NCBI GenBank assembly: GCA_964427875.1
Contig: CAYRVX010000022.1
Location: 7,069-71,068, forward strand
Source of the DNA: CAYRVX01 sp964427875
GTDB taxonomy: Bacteria > Planctomycetota > Phycisphaerae > SM23-33
Direction: 5' to 3'
Length of the DNA: 64,000 nucleotides
In this document: positions 18,901 through 27,000 of the stretch, piece by piece
Layout of the letters: the number at the start of each line of letters is the position of its first letter
How positions within the stretch are numbered: the stretch's first letter is position 1
The notes under the pieces: generated by a model
Databases searched by the model: none
The model's input: only the letters and a program-made list of their open reading frames with translations
Told to the model about the DNA's origin: nothing
Made by a program: the position numbers and the translations under genes

Positions 18901-19734
18901 GCGGGGCCCGGTGGCGCCGTCGCCGTAATGGAGGAACTCGCCGGTCCGGCGGTCGAAGACGGCGGGCGTCGAGGCCGAGCCGGGCACGATCAGCTTGTCG
19001 CCCGCGACCGCGAGGTGGCCCTGGGCGCTGAGCCCGTTGAAGCTCGCCGAGCCGGGGTGAGGCATCCTGCGGAACGTGAAGCTCGCCGAGTCGTTGACCC
19101 ATACGATCCTGCCCGTCTCGGCGTCGAGTGCGTACACGAAGGTACCCATGAACGGCCAGACGCCGGCGGCCAGGTATACGACCCCGTCGGCCACCACGGG
19201 CCCGCCGCGCACCGGCCAGGTGGAGATCAGCCTTTCGTTGCCGATCAGCCGGCGGTCGCGCGGGCCGGGGCGGAAACGCCACTTGAGCTTCCCGTCGGCG
19301 GCGGCGAGGCAGTACAGGAAGCCGTCGTCCGAGGCGAGGTAGACCTTCTGTCTCCACGCAGCCGGGGCCACGCGAACGGGGCCGCCCGTGTAGAAACGCC
19401 ATTTCTCCCGCCCCGTCTCCAGGTCGCAGGCCGACAGGCTGTCGCTTACCGTCGAGGCGACGAACAGGAGGCCCCCGCCGGCGACGGGCAGGTAGCTCCG
19501 GTCGAACCGCATGACGGCCTCGTCCTTCCAGGCGGTCCGCTGAGGGCGTCGCTGCTGCACCCAGTACGGATGCAGCTCGTCGGGGAGCTTCTCGCCGCAC
19601 ACGCCGGTACGTGCGGGATTGCCTCGCCACGTGGGCCAGTCGCCCGCCCGCAGCGGGGCGGACCGCAAGAGCAACCCCGCCGTCAGCAGGCATGCGGCCG
19701 AGGTGCGGGAGATGGCCGACCGTGCCGGGCTCAT
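15988..19734 (-). CDS. PQQ propeller / methyltransferase-like / PQQ propeller / malectin-like fusion
   Basis: 1248 residues. Order: signal peptide (1-30); PQQ-like blades (about 32-460; WPTWRGNPARTG is a common opening in this family); a Rossmann-like segment (about 485-625) that resembles a SAM methyltransferase core, with GLVLGLKDGG and the acidic strand end VVAVDTD; a second set of PQQ blades (about 640-1100); and a malectin-like sandwich (about 1165-1248). The ATG at 19734 overlaps the stop codon of the upstream GH123-like gene (ATGA), so the two are translationally coupled. The frame is open upstream of 19734, but that part is a shadow of the neighbour. It is secreted; whether the methyltransferase-like part is active is unknown. 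Confidence 0.8.
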   Translation of the reverse strand: MSPARSAISRTSAACLLTAGLLLRSAPLRAGDWPTWRGNPARTGVCGEKLPDELHPYWVQQRRPQRTAWKDEAVMRFDRSYLPVAGGGLLFVASTVSDSLSACDLETGREKWRFYTGGPVRVAPAAWRQKVYLASDDGFLYCLAAADGKLKWRFRPGPRDRRLIGNERLISTWPVRGGPVVADGVVYLAAGVWPFMGTFVYALDAETGRIVWVNDSASFTFRRMPHPGSASFNGLSAQGHLAVAGDKLIVPGSASTPAVFDRRTGEFLHYGDGATGPRVAAAGRLALAGGRIFEINTGHSVRLKDAGRFGRTVLAEKAWYTSSGIYDPASVRINEVTIQVPETTDPNGPTYPKQVFEGTIGRLDGRRRLKLGTPWLLAGSRLVTTGKITRSKLPKGHTSVQVLDVSDGGGEPKVLWQRNVEGTVCDALAADGKLLVVTLEGDIHCFGPKRLEPRTHRFAGVGAPSRPKWRDRAEAVRKATGAFRGYGLVLGLKDGGLVEELVLNTRLHVVAVDTDPGRVNALRRRLDGIGVYGSRAAAIVSDPALLTFAPYLASLIVSEDPARAGWERRVELVGKLFHPLRPYGGAACLELASEQHEQFTRWVEEAKLVGAEVKHVGGLTVLRRPGALSGSADWLGQNADAANTRCSRDRLVFAPLGVLWFGNALSNRLILPRHGEGPVEQVVGGRLIIEGGDSLSAADVYTGRLLWTREFPDVGKYYNVTKHSRGAHAIGSNFHAVADAVYVAAGTSCHVLDPATGRTRGRFRLPDGSTWQYISVYEDLLVAAQHPIVDNPQAPRRYSSPTSSKALVVMDRRTGRVLWSRTAAESFRHYGVAAGRGKLFCIDRTAPETLRKLARRGLKHSDTPRVLALDARTGKLLWQSTEAVGGALSYSQEHDVVLSAGALRGSDGELIWFNPIDEDEEIDPAAGPATRTGAGATEAHLWWGKWGPMLHGRTILTQQQRAFDLLTGRQKTYRDARGRERQWRYPRSHGCGPMAASEHLITFRSGCAGFFDLKNNGGTGNLGGFRAGCTANLIVANGVLNAPDYTRTCGCAYQNRSSLALIHMPDVEYWTFGAAPATGRVGFNFGAPGDRRSADGTLWRETPNAILPKYGGRTLVATVPEKPRRFYHHSSRMNAADPWKWIGASGLVGIRSAKLPLDDVDPNRELTVRLYFCEPGPAKPAGRVFSVSLDGRQVLEDLDVAAEAGGPFRTLVKQFPGVRPRRRDAIELTFTARAGEPLICGAELIQTE

Positions 19735-22298
19735 CGGACCCCACCGAGTGCGGCGGTCACGTCCGCCGCGGCGGCGTACAGGCGCCCCACGTGGCGCCGG
19801 ACGTCTCCGCCGCCGTGCGGGGCGTAGCGGTGGCCGGTCTCCAGCAGGCACAGCAGGTTCTCCAGGACCGCCTCGCAGCGGCGGGCGAGGTCCTCGCCGA
19901 GCTTGGCGCGCCGGGCGGGGTCGTTGAGCGCGTCGCGGATCAGCAGCATCGCCTCGCAGTCCTGGATGCCCTCGCGGAGCATCTCGTACTGGACGGTGGC
20001 CACCGCGCCGCCCGGACCCGGCGCGGCGATCGTCCGCGGCGTGGAGCCCACGATGTTGCCGAAGTGCACGTCCGTGTTCAGGGCGCTGCGCAGCCTTCCC
20101 TCGGGCGTGATGTACGTCCAGTAGTCCAGCCCCTTCCAGCAGAAGCCGTCGAAGTTCGCGCTGATCGTGTTCACCCCGGGCAGCGAACGGTAATGGAACG
20201 GGTCCGACCGGACGCAGTCGCGGGAATTGCACGCGACGGGCGCGTGGGCGAGCTTCTGCCGGCCGTTCGTGATCCGCCGGACCGCCTCGCAGTAGCCCAC
20301 CACCATGCCGTTGGGCTGCGTGCGGTCGGCGTCGGTGGGGCCCCACCTGACGACCCCGCCGCCGTGCGAGATCGACCGCCACCGCGCGTACGGGGCTATC
20401 CTCTTGAAGAAGCTCACCGTCGCCGGGCTCGGCCAGGTGTCGCCGGCCGTGCCCAGCAGGATGCACTCCTCGCGCCAGGCCAACTTCCTGACGATGGCCC
20501 GCAGGCCGTCCATCGCGGGGCGCCAAGTCTCCTCCGCGCCCGGCTCGCCGTAGATCGGGACTTCGCCGGCCGTGAGCTTGTCCCCCGCCAGCTCGATGAT
20601 CGGGATCGTCTTCGCCCGGTACGGATACGGTCCCTTGTATCCCCGTTTCTTGCCGTCCCGGCGGGCGCCGGGGTAGTACATCCCGTAGCTCCAGACGTGG
20701 AGACAGAGGAACTTCGGCTCGCCGGCGATGCGGTCGTAGAGCTTGAGGTAGCGCTGGACGAACTTGAGCTCCGGCACGTATCTGCCGTCGGCCCTGCGAA
20801 AGACCAGCGCCGGATCGTTGCCGAAGACGTTCCGGGCGACAGCGGAGATGCCGAGCAGGTCGCTGCCGGCCCGGCCCATCAGCTCCATCGACCTGGCCAT
20901 CAGCCGGAAGTGCTCATCCGACCACAGCGTCACGCCGTACCGCCCGGCCACCGACTCCGGCGACTGGAGCAGGTTCACCCACGTCCGCCACTGGCGGGGC
21001 TCGCGGAGCTTCCAGCCGTAGACGGTCAGCTCGACGGGCACGCGGGCGGCGACCCCGGGGCCCTTGATGGCCAGTTCGCCGGTGTACCTTCCGCCCCTGG
21101 CGTCGGCGGGGACCTTCGCGGTCACCCAGATGGGACGGACCCGCGTAGCAGGCGGCTCCTCGGGCCTTCTCCTGAGCTGGGGCCTGCCCGGAAGGGCACG
21201 CACTTCGTCGGCCGGGTCGTCCAGCAGTGCTGCGAATTCCCCGCTCGGCTTTGCGTAGCGAACGCGGACAGCGCCGGACCGTATCGCGCCGCCGCCGGCG
21301 GACTTCAGGTCGCTCATTTCGGCCGACGGCCAGGCGCCGAGGTCCCTCCTCACCGGCGCGCTGACGACCACCTGCCCGGAGGCCAGCCCGTTGACGGGGG
21401 CCATCAGCTCGATGGGCCCCAGCGGCTCGAAGGGATCGCCGTAGTCCGCGTCGTGGCCCACGCGCAGCAGCGGCGCGGCGTTCCACACCTGTACGCCGTC
21501 CGGCGGGCCGACGTTGCACATGACGGCGCTGCCGGCCTCGGCCGACAGCTTCGCGCTGAGCAGCCCGACGGTGTCCCAGTTGACGCTGCGCCCGCGGGGC
21601 AGCGGGAGGTCCGGCGGGATGGCCGTGCGGTGCAGCTCCAGCGCGAGGACGTTCGTGCCCTTGCGAAGCACGGTCGGGGGGAGGTCGAGCGCGGCCTTGC
21701 GGATGCGCGCCTCGAAGCGGTCCAGGACGTCGGCGGGGGGCTTGCGGCGCCCGTAGTCCGGCAGCATGGCCTGGCCGTCCGGCGTGACGAAGACCTTTCG
21801 GGGATAGCCTTCGGCCGGGGTGAACGGCTCTATCTTCCCGGCGGGCATGTGGGCGCGGGCGATCTGGCTGCCGTTGACGTAGACGACCACGCCGCCGCGA
21901 TAGGTCAGGGCGAGTTTCAGGCCCTTGACCCTGGCCGGGTCGGTCACGCCGAAGCGGCCGCGAACGCAGAGCAGGGCCGTGCCGACGTATCGCCCGCCGC
22001 CGTAGCCGCCGAGGAACGGCCCGCGCCGCCGCGGCCAGTACGCGTCGCGGAAATCGGCCTTCATCCAGTCCCCCGAGGGCAGGGGGGCGGCCAGCTCCTC
22101 GCCCCATCGGACCCACCTCTTCTTGGGCACGGTGGCCTTGATGCACCTGCCGCTGGTTGGGCGATACGTCATGTGGAACCGCCAGATGGTCCGGTCGTTG
22201 AGGACCTCCACCTCGCCGCCGCCGGCCGCACCCGGCGCACCACACCAGATGCCCGCCGCCAACACAAGTCCGAACGCCCACCCGATCCTGTCAGCCAA
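19731..22298 (-). CDS. Secreted GH123/DUF4091-like protein (paralogue A)
   Basis: 855 residues beginning with a TTG codon (AAGGAG lies 9 bases upstream). Signal peptide to about residue 27. An N-terminal beta-sandwich (about 30-250) contains VVYVNGSQIARAH and NVLALELHRT, as in sugar-binding jelly rolls. A middle Ig-like strand domain (IWVTAKVPADARGGRYTGEL) leads to a TIM-barrel-like region (about 430-760). The C-terminal signature is MLREGIQDCEAMLLIRDAL, the hallmark of DUF4091 and related glycoside hydrolase 123 proteins. GH123 enzymes remove beta-linked N-acetylgalactosamine; specificity here is not established. The stop codon overlaps the start of the PQQ fusion gene. It is a clear paralogue of the protein at 23277-25949. 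Confidence 0.78.
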   Translation of the reverse strand: MADRIGWAFGLVLAAGIWCGAPGAAGGGEVEVLNDRTIWRFHMTYRPTSGRCIKATVPKKRWVRWGEELAAPLPSGDWMKADFRDAYWPRRRGPFLGGYGGGRYVGTALLCVRGRFGVTDPARVKGLKLALTYRGGVVVYVNGSQIARAHMPAGKIEPFTPAEGYPRKVFVTPDGQAMLPDYGRRKPPADVLDRFEARIRKAALDLPPTVLRKGTNVLALELHRTAIPPDLPLPRGRSVNWDTVGLLSAKLSAEAGSAVMCNVGPPDGVQVWNAAPLLRVGHDADYGDPFEPLGPIELMAPVNGLASGQVVVSAPVRRDLGAWPSAEMSDLKSAGGGAIRSGAVRVRYAKPSGEFAALLDDPADEVRALPGRPQLRRRPEEPPATRVRPIWVTAKVPADARGGRYTGELAIKGPGVAARVPVELTVYGWKLREPRQWRTWVNLLQSPESVAGRYGVTLWSDEHFRLMARSMELMGRAGSDLLGISAVARNVFGNDPALVFRRADGRYVPELKFVQRYLKLYDRIAGEPKFLCLHVWSYGMYYPGARRDGKKRGYKGPYPYRAKTIPIIELAGDKLTAGEVPIYGEPGAEETWRPAMDGLRAIVRKLAWREECILLGTAGDTWPSPATVSFFKRIAPYARWRSISHGGGVVRWGPTDADRTQPNGMVVGYCEAVRRITNGRQKLAHAPVACNSRDCVRSDPFHYRSLPGVNTISANFDGFCWKGLDYWTYITPEGRLRSALNTDVHFGNIVGSTPRTIAAPGPGGAVATVQYEMLREGIQDCEAMLLIRDALNDPARRAKLGEDLARRCEAVLENLLCLLETGHRYAPHGGGDVRRHVGRLYAAAADVTAALGGVR

Positions 22299-22509
22299 AG
22301 CGCTCGTCTCCTTCCATCGCCCGGCAGTTTGTCACTGGGTTCAACACCTTGGGGTGCCCATCGCGTCGGCTTCGATACACGAACGATCTGTATTCCGCGG
22401 AGCGGAACGATCCCGGATCGCGCTGGCGTGTTTTGCCCGCGTGCGATAGAATACCGGACAGCCCAGATCAGGCATGCCTGCGGCCGGGCCCCGCCGAAGA
22501 GGCGCGTCT

Positions 22510-22827
22510 TTGACAGATGAGCAAACCATCAGAAAGGCTGTGAGCCTGCTGCTTGAAGCGGCTCCGAAGTCCAGGGTCATCCTGTTTGGCTCCCACGCGC
22601 GCGGCGAGGCGGATCCCGACAGCGACGTGGACTTCCTGGTCATCGAGCCGGAAGTCGAGAACAGGTATGCCGAGATGGTGCGCCTGCGAGAGGTTCTCCG
22701 GCCCCTGTTCATACCGGTCGATGTTCTCGTGGTGAGCCAGGAGAAGTTCGACTACTGGCGGGACACGCCGAATACCGTATACCACCAGGCCGCCAAGGAT
22801 GGTAAGGTGTATGAACAGGTCGCCTGA
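22510..22827 (+). CDS. MNT-type minimal nucleotidyltransferase (antitoxin)
   Basis: 105 residues from a TTG start, chosen because GAAGAGG lies exactly 7 bases upstream; an in-frame ATG at 22474 would add 12 residues of unlikely sequence. The nucleotidyltransferase signature GSHARGEADPDSDVDFLV is complete (GS then DxD). In two-gene MNT-HEPN modules the MNT protein neutralises the HEPN partner, in studied cases by AMPylating it. The downstream HEPN gene overlaps its 3' end by 17 bases. The pair sits between two paralogous GH123-like genes transcribed the other way, which suggests it was inserted there. Confidence 0.85.
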   Translation: MTDEQTIRKAVSLLLEAAPKSRVILFGSHARGEADPDSDVDFLVIEPEVENRYAEMVRLREVLRPLFIPVDVLVVSQEKFDYWRDTPNTVYHQAAKDGKVYEQVA

Positions 22828-23227
22828 ATACGCCCGACTTCTCATGAGCAAGGCCCTTGGCGACGCGTGGGTCCTGGCTCGCCTGGCCGATGAGCCCGAA
22901 GCGCCGCTGTGGAGCGTCGGCTTCCACGCCCAGCAGGCAGTAGAGAAGGCGATCAAAGGCGTCTTGGCTTGTCACGGCGTCGAGTTCCCCAGGACGCACG
23001 ATCTGGCTGTCCTCCCGGACGTATTGCAGAAGAACGGCCTTGAGGCCCCGCCCGATGCACTCGCCTTGCCGTCTCTGACCCTCTTCGCCGCGGTGCTGCG
23101 ATACGACGAGGCCGCGGCGGACGATGATCCTGGGCTTCTGCCGGATGCCTCTCGGATGAATACCTGGGCGGCACGGACAGTATCCTGGGCGGAATCCATA
23201 TTCGACCAGGCGTTGCAGGGCGACTAA
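22811..23227 (+). CDS. HEPN-domain protein (toxin partner of MNT)
   Basis: About 138 residues from the ATG at 22811 (an ATG at 22799 is an alternative). The HEPN core FHAQQAVEKAIKGVL followed by HGVEFPRTHDL matches the family closely. HEPN proteins are helical, usually RNases. The canonical Rx4-6H catalytic motif is not obvious in the C-terminal helix, so activity as an RNase is uncertain. The gene overlaps its MNT partner by 17 bases, the standard arrangement of this toxin-antitoxin class. Its 3' end converges on the second GH123-like gene. Confidence 0.82.
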   Translation: MNRSPEYARLLMSKALGDAWVLARLADEPEAPLWSVGFHAQQAVEKAIKGVLACHGVEFPRTHDLAVLPDVLQKNGLEAPPDALALPSLTLFAAVLRYDEAAADDDPGLLPDASRMNTWAARTVSWAESIFDQALQGD

Positions 23228-23276
23228 CCTCGGCCGGGGGCCGCGGCGCGCCAGGTCTGTGTAATCTGCTGGCCGA

Positions 23277-25949
23277 TCACGGTTCGCTGTTCGCACGAAG
23301 CGCGGCGGCGACCTTTCCGGCGGCCGTGTAGAGCCGGCCCGTCCGCTCGGCGACGCCCGACCCGGCGAACCACGTCCACGTGAGGTACCGTCCGCCGCCG
23401 GCGATGGCCCTGCGGTTGGCCCGCACGCGCTCGTCGAGGACCTCCTGGCACCGGCGGGCGAGGTCTGCGCCCAGCCGGTCGCGCTTGGGCGGGTCGGTCA
23501 GGGCGTCTTCGATGAAGATCCGCGCCTCGCAGGCCTGGATGCCCTCTCGCAGCATCTCGAAGCGCACGGTAGCCACCGGGCCATTGGCGCCGGGGGCGAG
23601 GACGTAGGGCGTGGAGTTACGCAGCCAGCCGCCGTGCCAGGCGCTGGTCTCCGGGTAGCGTCCCAGGACGCTTCGCTTGCCGCGGACGCCGGGCAGGACC
23701 GCCCAGAAGTCCGCGCCGCATCGCCCGATGCCTCGCAGGCCCTCGCCCCGCCCGCGTGCCGTCAACGCCGACTCGACGGCGATCAGGTACGCCCCCAGGG
23801 CGCTGCGGTGCCGCATGCCCACCCCCACCACGCTGCTGCCCGCCCGGGGGAAGGCGACGATCCGGACGGGGCTCTTCCAGCCGTAGTATCGCCTCACGGC
23901 CGGGTCGGGCGCAGCTTGCAGCCCCCACACGCCGGACATGTAACCGACCGGCTGACCGAAGAAATCCTCCGGAGCGCTGTGCGAGCTGCACACCCACGGC
24001 GCGTCGGGCGCGGCGGCCTTCAGGTCCTCCACGGCGTCCTTGTTGGGCTGGCGGTCCCCGGCGATGCCGACCATCATGCTGTTGCCCACGCCGCGCAGGG
24101 AGAGGATCCTCCGCATGCCCTGCATGAGGGGTCTCCAGAACGTCGCGGCCCGGCCCCACTGGGGCCCCACGGCCTCGGAGAGCTTGCCCGTGGCCGGGTC
24201 GAGCAGAGAGAACGGCAGGGCCGCGCTGTCGGAGAACTTCCTGCTGCCGAAATACTTCGACCCCGTGTTGACGTCCCAGCAGTAGAGGCAGACCACCGGC
24301 ACCTTGCCGAGATGGCGGATCGCCGTGTCCAGGTACTTCTCCACGAGGCCGAAGTCGTATCCGTATGAGCCGTCGGGCTCCTTGACCCAGCGAACCATCG
24401 AGTGCTCGTTGCCGAAGTACGTCCGCCGCAGGAGTGGGATGTACAGGACCTTGCACCCGACTTGGCCGAGCAGTGCGAACGACCTGTCGATGAGCCGCCA
24501 GTGGGCGTCGGACCACATCGCGGCGCCATAGTGGATGGCGAGCGTCTCGGGGGACTGGACCAGCCCGATGTGCGAGCGATAGTCCTTCGGGTCCGGCAGC
24601 GTCCAGCCGGCGACGTGAAGGCGAACGGGCACCTCAATGGGCTCGATGCCGTCGGCGCGCAGCGTCAGCTTGCCCGCGTAGTTCCCCGGCGTGGCGTCGG
24701 GCGGCACGCGAACGGTGATCCAGACGGGCTGGACTGTCCCCCCGGCCTTCTGATCGACCGGCGCCTCGGCGGGCGGCGTCTCCTCCAGCCCGTCGAAGCG
24801 CCGCCGCAGGCGCTCGTGGGGGATGCCCGCGCGAATCAGATGGTTCTCGTTGTGCGTTACGGCGTGGTTGCCCGGGCGCGCGTAGCGGACCTGCACCGCC
24901 TCGGCGCCGATGGCCGCGCCGGCCGGGTGAGTCAGCTTCGTCGCCGCCGCGACCAGGCCGCGGATGGCCTCCCGCGAGCCCACGACCACCTGCCCGGAGA
25001 ACGCGCCGTTCCGCGCGGCGGCGATCTCGATCGGCCGAAGCTCCTCCGCCGGGTCGCCGTGATCGGTGTTGTGCACCGAGACGAAGACCGGGTGGCTCCA
25101 GACCTGAAGGCCCCCAGGGCGGCCCACGTTGGGGACGACGGCTTCGCCCGGCCGGCCCGTGAGGCGGACCTCCTCCAGGCCGACCATGTCCCACAGGAAG
25201 TACTGCCGCGAGTCCCTGAACTTGCTCACGTAGAACACCTCCGAGACGGGCGCGCGGTGCAGCTCGACGGCCAGAACGTTGACGCCCTTCCGCAGCGCCG
25301 AGGCGGGGATCTCGGCCTCCAGGCTGCGCCGGCGGAGGGCAAAGCGGTCGGGGTACTTCTCGGGCTCGCGAAAGCCGACCCGAAGCAGATAGCCGTCGGG
25401 GGCCACGTAGGCTTCCTCGGGGTAGTCCTCGGCCGGGGCCTCGAGGTCGGTCTTGGCCCCGGGCAGGTGGCCGCGGGCGATCTCGCGGCCGTTCACGTAT
25501 ACGACCGCGCCGCCGCGATAGGCCAGGTGCAGCTTCAGCGCGCCCGCCTCGGCGGGGTCCCTCACGGTGAACTTGCCGCGCGCGCAGATCAGGGCGATCT
25601 GCCGCGTTCCCCGGGTGAATAACGGGCCGCGGGCGCGGGCCCAGTGACTGTCGTCGAAGTCCCGCGCCGTCCAGTTCTCCTCCGGCGGCGACGTGCGGAC
25701 GGCTTCCCCGGCCTTCTCGACCTGCGCGCGGCCGCGGTCGCGCCATTCGGCGGACACGAGCTCCAGCTCGCCGGACTTCCGGCGGAGCTGAATCGTCTTC
25801 CACGTGAAATGACATCGCCAGTAGCTTGCCGTCTCGAGGACCACGGACGAGGTCGCTGTCTCATCGGCCGCCGCCGTGGCAGGCGGCAGCGCAAAGGCGG
25901 CCCCGAGCAGACAGTGGAGGACGGGTCGAATGCCGTTTGGCGGTCTCAT
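23277..25949 (-). CDS. Secreted GH123/DUF4091-like protein (paralogue B)
   Basis: 890 residues with a signal peptide to about residue 28. Domain order is the same as in the 19731-22298 protein. The N-terminal jelly roll has VVYVNGREIARGHLPGA and NVLAVELHRA; the middle region has WITVRVPPDATPGNYAGKL; the barrel-like part contains LVQSPETLAIHYGAAMWSD; the tail has MLREGIQACEARIFIEDAL. The two proteins are obvious duplicates that have diverged considerably, implying different glycan substrates. AGGAG lies 11 bases before the ATG, a weak site. No operon partner is evident: 333 bases without a gene follow upstream, and the MNT-HEPN pair ends just past its stop codon. Confidence 0.78.
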   Translation of the reverse strand: MRPPNGIRPVLHCLLGAAFALPPATAAADETATSSVVLETASYWRCHFTWKTIQLRRKSGELELVSAEWRDRGRAQVEKAGEAVRTSPPEENWTARDFDDSHWARARGPLFTRGTRQIALICARGKFTVRDPAEAGALKLHLAYRGGAVVYVNGREIARGHLPGAKTDLEAPAEDYPEEAYVAPDGYLLRVGFREPEKYPDRFALRRRSLEAEIPASALRKGVNVLAVELHRAPVSEVFYVSKFRDSRQYFLWDMVGLEEVRLTGRPGEAVVPNVGRPGGLQVWSHPVFVSVHNTDHGDPAEELRPIEIAAARNGAFSGQVVVGSREAIRGLVAAATKLTHPAGAAIGAEAVQVRYARPGNHAVTHNENHLIRAGIPHERLRRRFDGLEETPPAEAPVDQKAGGTVQPVWITVRVPPDATPGNYAGKLTLRADGIEPIEVPVRLHVAGWTLPDPKDYRSHIGLVQSPETLAIHYGAAMWSDAHWRLIDRSFALLGQVGCKVLYIPLLRRTYFGNEHSMVRWVKEPDGSYGYDFGLVEKYLDTAIRHLGKVPVVCLYCWDVNTGSKYFGSRKFSDSAALPFSLLDPATGKLSEAVGPQWGRAATFWRPLMQGMRRILSLRGVGNSMMVGIAGDRQPNKDAVEDLKAAAPDAPWVCSSHSAPEDFFGQPVGYMSGVWGLQAAPDPAVRRYYGWKSPVRIVAFPRAGSSVVGVGMRHRSALGAYLIAVESALTARGRGEGLRGIGRCGADFWAVLPGVRGKRSVLGRYPETSAWHGGWLRNSTPYVLAPGANGPVATVRFEMLREGIQACEARIFIEDALTDPPKRDRLGADLARRCQEVLDERVRANRRAIAGGGRYLTWTWFAGSGVAERTGRLYTAAGKVAAALRANSEP

Positions 25950-26282
25950 GGCTCACGCGCTCCTGTTCCGATTAGCGCGCCCGGCGCGCCGGAGAAGGCA
26001 GTATACGGAGTCGGCCGGTGGCTGGGAACACCCCGCCGCGGCCGGCGCGCCTGGACGAGTTCCTGTTCCACTGGGGGACGGCGGGCGTCGTGGACGCGGC
26101 GTAGTCCGGCGCGGGAGGTCACTCGTAGAACGCCAGGGCGAACACCGCAGCGTCGCCTTGCTCGACCCGTCGCCAGTGTCGTGATCTCACGCGGCCTGGG
26201 GTCGAAACGAGAACGCGACTCGGACCGTCGTCCGAGCCGCGCGTAGCTGATTCAATTGTGATCACGTTGGCTCAACGATGGA
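25950..26282. other. Intergenic stretch, nothing recognised
   Basis: 333 bases between the GH123-like start and the end of the charged-repeat protein. Short open frames exist on both strands but none has a ribosome site or family resemblance. No hairpin or repeat stands out. It presumably holds the promoter of the minus-strand GH123-like gene. Confidence 0.5.
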
Positions 26283-26900
26283 TCACCGGTCGCGACGCCC
26301 AGCCGTCCGCTCTCGGATCTCCTTGTACTTCGCGTCGGCTTCCTCGCGGGTCATGTCGCCGCGCTTCACGGCGCCCTCGATGCGATCCTTGATGCGTCCC
26401 CAATCCACACGGGTGGGCCTCCTGGTGGCACCCCTCTCGGCGCCACGCTCGCTCGGCTGGCCCATCATCCTGCGCATCGCTTCCATCTTGGCCCGGCCTT
26501 GCTCTGCGGTGATCTTGCCTGCGGCGACCGCCTTGCGAATCTCGATCCCGGCGCGTGCCAAGTCTTCCTTGGTGATGTGCTTCGTCCGGGTCTGGCGGCG
26601 TCCGGCGGCCATTCTCTCCCTGATCCCTTTTGCGGCCGCCTCGTACTTCTTGGCGGCGTCTTCCCTGCTGATCTTGCCCGCCTCGACGGCGGCGCCGAGT
26701 TCTCTCCTGACCTCCATCAGGTACTCGCGGGCGCGATCGCCCTTGCCGTGGTCACGCTCGTCTCTGCCCCCGAGCTTGGAGAAGACGTCCTTCTTGATCT
26801 CGCCCATCTTCCGGTGGGCGTCTTCCTGCGACATCCTGCCGGCCTTGACCGCCGCCTGGAGCTTCGCCCAGGTTTCCCACAGATGCGCATCGACGCGGGC
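26283..26900 (-). CDS. C-terminal fragment with four charged helical repeats, probably the tail of the BlaR1-like protein
   Basis: 205 residues plus stop, beginning at the assembly gap. Four imperfect repeats of about 25-40 residues have the pattern xxAVxAGkisxEdAxxKxexixx: LQAAVKAGRMSQEDAHRKM, LGAAVEAGKISREDAAKKY, IRKAVAAGKITAEQGRAKM and IEGAVKRGDMTREEADAKY. The composition is strongly charged and helical, likely helix-turn-helix pairs or a coiled coil. The segment is exactly 206 codons up to the N run, and the M56 part on the other side is exactly 321 codons, so one continuous gene is possible if the true gap length is a multiple of three. A separate small gene starting inside the gap cannot be excluded. 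Confidence 0.55.
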   Translation of the reverse strand, partial: ARVDAHLWETWAKLQAAVKAGRMSQEDAHRKMGEIKKDVFSKLGGRDERDHGKGDRAREYLMEVRRELGAAVEAGKISREDAAKKYEAAAKGIRERMAAGRRQTRTKHITKEDLARAGIEIRKAVAAGKITAEQGRAKMEAMRRMMGQPSERGAERGATRRPTRVDWGRIKDRIEGAVKRGDMTREEADAKYKEIRERTAGRRDR

Positions 26901-27000
26901 NNNNNNNNNNNNNNNNNNNNNNNNNNNNNNNNNNNNNNNNNNNNNNNNNNNNNNNNNNNNNNNNNNNNNNNNNNNNNNNNNNNNNNNNNNNNNNNNNNNN
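26901..27000. other. Assembly gap of 100 N
   Basis: A run of exactly 100 unknown bases, the usual placeholder for a scaffold join of unknown length. It lies within the minus-strand BlaR1-like gene. Apparent reading frames crossing it are meaningless. Confidence 0.99.

Noticed and set aside
19735..20526. Upstream extension of the PQQ fusion frame
   Set aside because: Lies within the GH123-like gene in another frame; the ATG at 19734 with ATGA overlap and signal peptide is the real start.
26752..27000. BlaR1 frame continued across the N run
   Set aside because: Translation through unknown bases is arbitrary, and past the gap that frame does not carry the charged repeats.
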